From contig PTKH01000015.1 in assembly GCA_002937655.1 (NCBI GenBank), positions 1 through 38,949 on the forward strand: a stretch of 38,949 bases of DNA, given 5' to 3'. The DNA comes from Alphaproteobacteria bacterium MarineAlpha9_Bin3. GTDB taxonomy: Bacteria > Pseudomonadota > Alphaproteobacteria > TMED109. A program made the translations under genes and the position numbers. Positions 35,077-38,949 of the stretch are shown in pieces. Under the pieces are notes generated by a model, which was not told where the DNA came from, ran no database searches, and saw only the letters and a program-made list of their open reading frames with translations. Each line of letters opens with the position of its first letter. The stretch's first letter is position 1.

Positions 35077-35556
35077 CTATTTAGAAATATGTCCCTCAAT
35101 TGTTTTTGAAGCACTATCAAGAAATTTTTTAAATGCATTTCCTGTTTTAATTTCTATATTTTTAGGCTTTAATTCCTCTGGAAGTTTGCGTTCTAAATGA
35201 ACTTGTAAAATTCCATTTTGCATGCCTGCACCAATTACTTCGACATATTCAGCAAGCCTAAAAGTTCTTCTAAATGGACGATTAGCTATACCTCGATGTA
35301 CATATTGTGAATTCTCGTCATCTTTATTGCCAGTTATTGTTAAAATTCCATTTTCTAAACTTATAGAAAGGTTTTTTTCATCAAATCCAGCTACAGCTAA
35401 CTCAATAGTATAATTATCTTTGCCGTTTGAATGTATATTATATGGTGGGTAGTTATCTGTTACCTCATTCATTTTTATCATACTATCAAAAATGTTTTCT
35501 AAATGATCAAATCCAATAGAATGTCGATAAAACGGTCTTAAATCAAAAGTAGTCAT
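35077..35556 (-). CDS. Small heat-shock protein, Hsp20/IbpA family
   Basis: The 159-residue chaperone starts MTTFDLRPFYRHSIGFDHL, typical of the IbpA/HspA class, and has an alpha-crystallin domain at about residues 38-140: YTIELAVAGFDEKNLSISLE, GILTITGNK, RPFRRTFRLAEYV and NGILQVHLERKLPEE. The C-terminal tail has the KNIEIK region that resembles the I-x-I anchoring motif. It binds unfolded proteins in oligomers. GGAGGG (minus strand of 35564-35569) lies 7 nt before the ATG. The long upstream leader has a sigma32-like promoter and hairpins that can cover this Shine-Dalgarno, so heat control at both levels is likely. Confidence 0.95.
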   Translation of the reverse strand: MTTFDLRPFYRHSIGFDHLENIFDSMIKMNEVTDNYPPYNIHSNGKDNYTIELAVAGFDEKNLSISLENGILTITGNKDDENSQYVHRGIANRPFRRTFRLAEYVEVIGAGMQNGILQVHLERKLPEELKPKNIEIKTGNAFKKFLDSASKTIEGHISK

Positions 35557-35676
35557 AAATTTGCCCTCCTTTGAGCGACTTAATTTGAAAGCCCTATAAT
35601 TGGCACTTTCTGTTAATAAAAATCTAGAATTTAAGTTCTAGATAACTTAAGACAACCCATAGAGGCATTGCCTTAA
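35557..35676 (-). promoter_or_regulatory. Probable ROSE-like RNA thermometer in hsp20 leader
   Basis: The predicted leader is about 120 nt. From the 5' end on the minus strand: AGGC/GCCT hairpin (35673-35663), a perfect 8-bp stem ATCTAGAA/TTCTAGAT with a 6-nt loop (35643-35622), then GGCTTTC (35593-35587), which can pair with the Shine-Dalgarno stretch GGAGGGC (35569-35563) using G-U pairs and hide it. Several hairpins with a weak one over the Shine-Dalgarno is the layout of ROSE elements in alphaproteobacterial small heat-shock genes. Pairing was judged by eye, without energy calculation. Confidence 0.5.
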
Positions 35677-35683
35677 TATATAT

Positions 35684-35710
35684 ATGGTAATAAACAAGGT
35701 TTTTTACAAG
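35684..35710 (-). promoter_or_regulatory. Sigma32 (RpoH)-like promoter of hsp20
   Basis: On the minus strand CTTGTAA (35710-35704) is followed after exactly 14 nt by TACCAT (35689-35684). The heat-shock consensus is CTTGAAA, 11-16 nt, CCCCAT, so the -35 element has one mismatch and the -10 element two. It is the right distance for a leader of about 120 nt to hsp20. Confidence 0.5.
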
Positions 35711-35723
35711 AGTATATGAAGTA

Positions 35724-36098
35724 TTATTTATGTTTTAATTTTATATCTTTTTTAATATCTTCATGGTCACCAACAACTATATGGTGCTTACTTTTAGTAA
35801 TCCACTTTTCTAATAAAGGAATAGCAAGTAAGGGAATTATTCCTCCAAGAGCAATTCCTAATACTGCTGATCTAAGGTGAGGGTCAACTAGTGACGCTAT
35901 AATATCTGCAATTATATGAGATAAGGCAGCTCCTATAATTCCAGCTATATATCCATTTGATATTATTTTAAAAAACCTATTAATACTCCAACCAGTATAA
36001 TAACCTAAAAGCATAATCGAGGAATGAACAAAGCCAAAAGCAAGCCCTTTAAGATGAGCATTTTCTCTGTAAAGCCAAATTTCTAGTAAATGTTCCAA
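35724..36098 (-). CDS. Small membrane protein of unknown function
   Basis: I cannot name the family. The 124-residue protein has about three hydrophobic segments: about residues 16-37 (GLAFGFVHSSIMLLGYYTGW), 47-70 (NGYIAGIIGAALSHIIADII) and 76-96 (LRSAVLGIALGGIIPLLAIP). The glycine pattern and histidines (HSS, SHIIAD, DPH) could suggest metal or channel function, but that is weak. The tail is charged (SKHHIVVGDHEDIKKDIKLK). It sits between the hsp20 promoter region and the divergent CaiB gene, apparently as a single gene. Confidence 0.6.
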   Translation of the reverse strand: MEHLLEIWLYRENAHLKGLAFGFVHSSIMLLGYYTGWSINRFFKIISNGYIAGIIGAALSHIIADIIASLVDPHLRSAVLGIALGGIIPLLAIPLLEKWITKSKHHIVVGDHEDIKKDIKLKHK

Positions 36099-36175
36099 AT
36101 TAATATACCTAAAAAAGTATTGTTATAGTATAATAAAATAATATATTTTAAAGATTTGAAAGTATATATATAGAT

Positions 36176-37354
36176 ATGAGTGAAGCATTACAAGGAATTA
36201 AATTAATAGATCTAACAAGAGTTAGATCTGGCCCCTCAGCGGTAAGGCAATTTGCTGATTGGGGAGCTGATGTAATAAAAGTAGAGACTCCGCAAGCAAT
36301 TGATGGCTCAGAAGATTTGGGAGGTCATAGGCTCGGATCTGATTTTCAAAATTTGCATAGAAATAAAAGGAGTATAACACTTAACTTAAAAACTAAAGAT
36401 GGACTTAATATATTTAAGAAGTTGATTAAAAATGCAGATATTTTGGTTGAAAATTATAGACCAAATGTAAAAAAGCGATTGGGTATAGATTATGAAAACT
36501 TAAAAAGTATAAACCCTCGACTTATTTATGCAAGTATTTCAGGTTTTGGCCAAAATGGACCATATTCTGACCTTCCAGGTTTTGATCAGATTGCTCAAGG
36601 TATGGGCGGATTAATGTCAGTCACGGGCCATGAGGGTAAAGGTCCATTAAGAGTAGGTATTCCGGTTGCAGATTTAAGTGCTGGTTTGCATTGTGCTCTA
36701 GGAATATTAACCGCACTTTTTGAAAGACAAAAATCAGGATGTGGTCAAATTGTAAGTGCATCATTATTAGAATCACAAATAGCAATGTTAGACTTTCAAG
36801 CGACAAGATATTTAATTTCAAATGAGATTGCAGGTCAAACGGGGAATGACCATCCTACTATGACCCCAATGGGTACATACCAAACTGCTAACGGATATAT
36901 TAATATCGCCTCAATTGGAGAGGCAATGTGGAGAAGGTTATGTAATACATTAGATATAAGAGAATATCTTGATGATAAGGATTTTGAAGATGATTCCGCA
37001 AGAACTAAAAATAGAAGTAAATTAACTTCAGTTATTAATAAGGCATTATCTAAATACAATAATGAGGAATGGATAAAAAAGTTAAATAAAGCAAGTATTC
37101 CATGTGGACCAATTAATAATATAGAAGAAGTTTTTAATGATCCACAAGTAAAATATTCTAATATTGTAGAATCTGTTAATCATCCAAAATTAGGAAAAAT
37201 TAAACTAGTGGGACAAGCTGTGAAATTAAGCAGAACTCCAAGTAAACTAAAAAAAGCAGCACCTGAAAAAGGCGAGCATAATAAAGAAATATTAACTGAG
37301 TTAGGTTATAATGATAAAGAAATAAAGAATTTAAAAATAGGGAATATTATATGA
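36176..37354 (+). CDS. CoA-transferase family III (CaiB/BaiF)
   Basis: The 392-residue protein moves CoA between carboxylic acids. Family motifs: LQGIKLIDLTRVRSGPSAVR (5-24), ADWGADVIKVE (27-37), NKRSITLNL (63-71), ADILVENYRP (87-96), PRLIYASISGFGQNGPY (114-130), and the catalytic Asp166 in GIPVADLSAG, matching Asp169 of formyl-CoA transferase. The C-terminal half (DHPTMTPMGTYQTANGYINI) is normal too. The crotonase-family gene starts inside its last codon (ATGA overlap), so the two are one operon and probably act on the same acyl-CoA. The donor and acceptor acids are not identifiable. Confidence 0.93.
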   Translation: MSEALQGIKLIDLTRVRSGPSAVRQFADWGADVIKVETPQAIDGSEDLGGHRLGSDFQNLHRNKRSITLNLKTKDGLNIFKKLIKNADILVENYRPNVKKRLGIDYENLKSINPRLIYASISGFGQNGPYSDLPGFDQIAQGMGGLMSVTGHEGKGPLRVGIPVADLSAGLHCALGILTALFERQKSGCGQIVSASLLESQIAMLDFQATRYLISNEIAGQTGNDHPTMTPMGTYQTANGYINIASIGEAMWRRLCNTLDIREYLDDKDFEDDSARTKNRSKLTSVINKALSKYNNEEWIKKLNKASIPCGPINNIEEVFNDPQVKYSNIVESVNHPKLGKIKLVGQAVKLSRTPSKLKKAAPEKGEHNKEILTELGYNDKEIKNLKIGNII

Positions 37355-38145
37355 GCAATAAAGATATTGAAGGTGATATTAACTTCTATATAGAAGATAA
37401 TATAGGCTATGTTTTATTAGATAATCCAAAAAGATTAAATGCCATCTCACTTGAGATGTGGAAAAAAATTGGTCATGCATTAGATATTTTTAGTGAAAAT
37501 AAAAATTTAAGATGTCTGGTGATTAGAGGTAAAGGAAATAAATCTTTTTCTGCTGGAGCTGATATTTCAGAATTTAATGATAATAGATCGCGTGAAAAAG
37601 CTGTATTAGAATATGATAATGTCTCTAAAAGTACTCTTGATAAAATACAAAATTATACTAAACCCACTATAGCTGTAATTGATGGTTATTGCATTGGGGG
37701 CGGCTTAGCGACAGCTTTATCTTGTGATATAAGGCTAGCTTCTGAAAAAAGTACTTTTGCAATCCCAGCTGCTAAACTAGGTCTTGCCTATGACTATCTG
37801 GGAATTAAGAGATTAAGAGATATAATTGGACCTGCTAGAGCTAAATATATATTTTTTACTGCAAGACAATTCTCATCTAGAGAAGCTTTACAAATAGGTA
37901 TCATCGAAGAAATATTTAATAATGGTGATTTTGATAGTGATATTATTAAAGTTCTAAATTCAATAAATAATAATGCACCTTTAACTTTAGCCTCAGCTAA
38001 ATTAGCAATAGATTCAGATCCTTTTGATACTGACATGATTAAAAAGTGCAGAGAGTTTGAAAGTATTTGCTTTTCAAGTAAGGATTATGAAGAAGGCCGT
38101 TTAGCTTTTTCTGAAAAAAGAAAACCCATATTTAAAGGACACTAA
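37351..38145 (+). CDS. Crotonase-superfamily (enoyl-CoA hydratase/isomerase-like) protein lacking catalytic Glu residues
   Basis: The 264-residue protein has the crotonase fold: GYVLLDNPKRLNAIS (about 17-31), the oxyanion-hole loop SAGADISEF (about 69-77) and the second oxyanion loop in GYCIGGGLATALSCDIRLAS. Aligned by eye to mitochondrial enoyl-CoA hydratase, both catalytic glutamates are replaced by alanine (GGGLAT for GGGCEL, and IPAAKLG for QPEILLG). Classical hydration is therefore unlikely; isomerase, hydrolase, decarboxylase or another acyl-CoA reaction is more probable. It overlaps the CaiB gene by 4 nt. The annotation 'enoyl-CoA hydratase' would be misleading. Confidence 0.88.
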   Translation: MSNKDIEGDINFYIEDNIGYVLLDNPKRLNAISLEMWKKIGHALDIFSENKNLRCLVIRGKGNKSFSAGADISEFNDNRSREKAVLEYDNVSKSTLDKIQNYTKPTIAVIDGYCIGGGLATALSCDIRLASEKSTFAIPAAKLGLAYDYLGIKRLRDIIGPARAKYIFFTARQFSSREALQIGIIEEIFNNGDFDSDIIKVLNSINNNAPLTLASAKLAIDSDPFDTDMIKKCREFESICFSSKDYEEGRLAFSEKRKPIFKGH

Positions 38146-38296
38146 TAATCATAAAAATAACTTAAAGTATTTTTATAATATTTCTTCATATATAGATTAA
38201 AATTTAATTAGATAAAAAAAATAAAGTAAGTATAAATTATATAAATTGATAATAAAGTAAACTTGTTATTAAATGAAATAGAATTGGGAAAGAGTT

Positions 38297-38949
38297 ATGA
38301 GTGAATTGATTTTAGTAAGACATGGGCAAAGTTTATGGAATTTACAAAATCGTTTTACTGGTTGGTATGATGTAGGTTTATCAGATAAAGGTATAAAAGA
38401 GGCTGAAAAAGCTGGAAAATTATTATTAGAAAAAAATATTAGAATAGATTATGCCTATACTTCCTTTCTAATGAGAGCGAATAGAACGCTCGAAATAATA
38501 TTAAGAAATTTAGATTTAAATAATATTGATATAAGAAGGGCTTGGGAATTTAATGAGAGGCATTATGGGAGTTTGACCGGTCTTAATAAAGCAGAAATGA
38601 GAGAAAAATTAGGAGAGGATCAAATTAAGATATTTAGAAGGTCATGGGATATAGCTCCGCCTGAATTATCTGAAGATGATGAATTTAATCCAAGAAACGA
38701 TAAAATATATGCTAATATTAAAGCTAATTTTATTCCAAATACAGAATCATTAAAAGATACATATGATAGAGTAATTCCATATTTTGATAAGAATATTAAA
38801 CCTAAAATAATAGATGAAAAAAATATAATAATTGCTGCTCATGGAAATTCGTTAAGAGCATTATGTAAACTACTATTTAACATATCTAATGAAAATATTA
38901 ATAAATTAGAGATTCCAACTGGAAACCCACTATTAGTAAAATTAGATTC
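38297..38949 (+). CDS. gpmA: 2,3-bisphosphoglycerate-dependent phosphoglycerate mutase (partial, 3' end outside window)
   Basis: About 217 residues are present before the window ends. The N-terminus SELILVRHGQSLWNLQNRFT holds the catalytic His in the RHGQS motif, followed by GWYDVGLSDKG, a GpmA signature, then YTSFLMRANRT, WEFNERHYGSLTGLNKAEM with the catalytic Glu, and AAHGNSLRALCK with the second His. The enzyme interconverts 3- and 2-phosphoglycerate in glycolysis/gluconeogenesis. GpmA is about 230-250 residues, so only a short tail is missing. GGGAAAG precedes the ATG by 5 nt. The gap 38146-38296 before it holds no gene, only AT-rich DNA with possible promoter elements. Confidence 0.95.
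   Translation, partial: MSELILVRHGQSLWNLQNRFTGWYDVGLSDKGIKEAEKAGKLLLEKNIRIDYAYTSFLMRANRTLEIILRNLDLNNIDIRRAWEFNERHYGSLTGLNKAEMREKLGEDQIKIFRRSWDIAPPELSEDDEFNPRNDKIYANIKANFIPNTESLKDTYDRVIPYFDKNIKPKIIDEKNIIIAAHGNSLRALCKLLFNISNENINKLEIPTGNPLLVKLD

Noticed and set aside
38146-38296. Possible tRNA or small RNA before gpmA
   Set aside because: The 150 bp are almost pure AT with no cloverleaf or GC-rich stem; only weak promoter-like hexamers are present.
1-38949. Mobile elements, CRISPR arrays, restriction or defence systems
   Set aside because: No transposase, integrase, direct-repeat array or defence-gene motif was seen on either strand; RecQ and the DEAD-box helicase have ordinary housekeeping architectures.

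Overview
This is an AT-rich, gene-dense bacterial window of about 39 kb with short intergenic gaps, many stop/start overlaps and no phage, transposon, CRISPR, tRNA or rRNA signal that I could see. The gene set (ergothioneine genes egtB/egtD, folE facing hisI, an Hsp20 gene with a ROSE-like leader, a Tat-exported sugar-type binding protein, a Baeyer-Villiger monooxygenase, CaiB/crotonase genes) and the low GC suggest a free-living, streamlined, probably marine alphaproteobacterium. The taxonomy is inference: no rRNA is present.

Layout. 1-4.2 kb: 5' part of acnB (minus), a Nudix hydrolase, a DUF2805 mini-protein, a secreted pentapeptide-repeat protein and an SDR-type reductase. 4.3-5.9 kb: a tightly coupled pair, a stand-alone inverse-autotransporter (intimin-type) beta-barrel with no passenger, followed at once by a secreted cysteine-containing protein; this is the most novel-looking unit. 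6.0-8.2 kb: a cupin and an SMP-30 lactonase, a gene-poor 300 bp stretch with two tiny candidate ORFs, and a secreted CIA30-domain protein. 8.2-11.7 kb: two helicases, recQ (minus) and a rhlE-type RNA helicase (plus) with a hairpin upstream. 11.7-14.0 kb: a Baeyer-Villiger monooxygenase divergent from a small membrane protein and a small cytochrome c.

14.0-17.8 kb: egtB-egtD (minus), divergent from selO; both concern thiol/redox protection. 17.9-26.3 kb: a catabolic region on the plus strand with an HpcH/HpaI aldolase, a DUF2256 zinc mini-protein, a ThDP-dependent decarboxylase/synthase-like enzyme, a complete sugar-type ABC importer (binding protein, two permeases, ATPase) and a quinone-oxidoreductase-like enzyme. 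A perfect 18-bp palindrome lies upstream of the importer. Two overlapping small minus-strand genes sit between the ThDP enzyme and the importer; one of them (55 codons) is easy to miss.

26.3-34.4 kb: housekeeping genes typA, then hupE plus a membrane protein (plus), then a compact minus-strand operon folE-maf-cysS-thrS-yidD. hisI diverges from folE. 35.0-35.7 kb: hisI and an hsp20 gene converge on a perfect 10-bp hairpin; the hsp20 leader carries a sigma32-like promoter and a multi-hairpin structure that can pair with its Shine-Dalgarno, a likely RNA thermometer. 35.7-38.9 kb: a small membrane protein, a CaiB-type CoA-transferase overlapping a crotonase-family gene that lacks both catalytic glutamates, and the 5' part of gpmA running off the end.

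Several start codons were adjusted from the sequence (cupin TTG 6013, cytochrome c ATG 13742, aldolase ATG 17885, secreted protein ATG 20852, yidD ATG 29756, maf ATG 33739, hisI ATG 34529), mostly because a Shine-Dalgarno or signal peptide fits better there.
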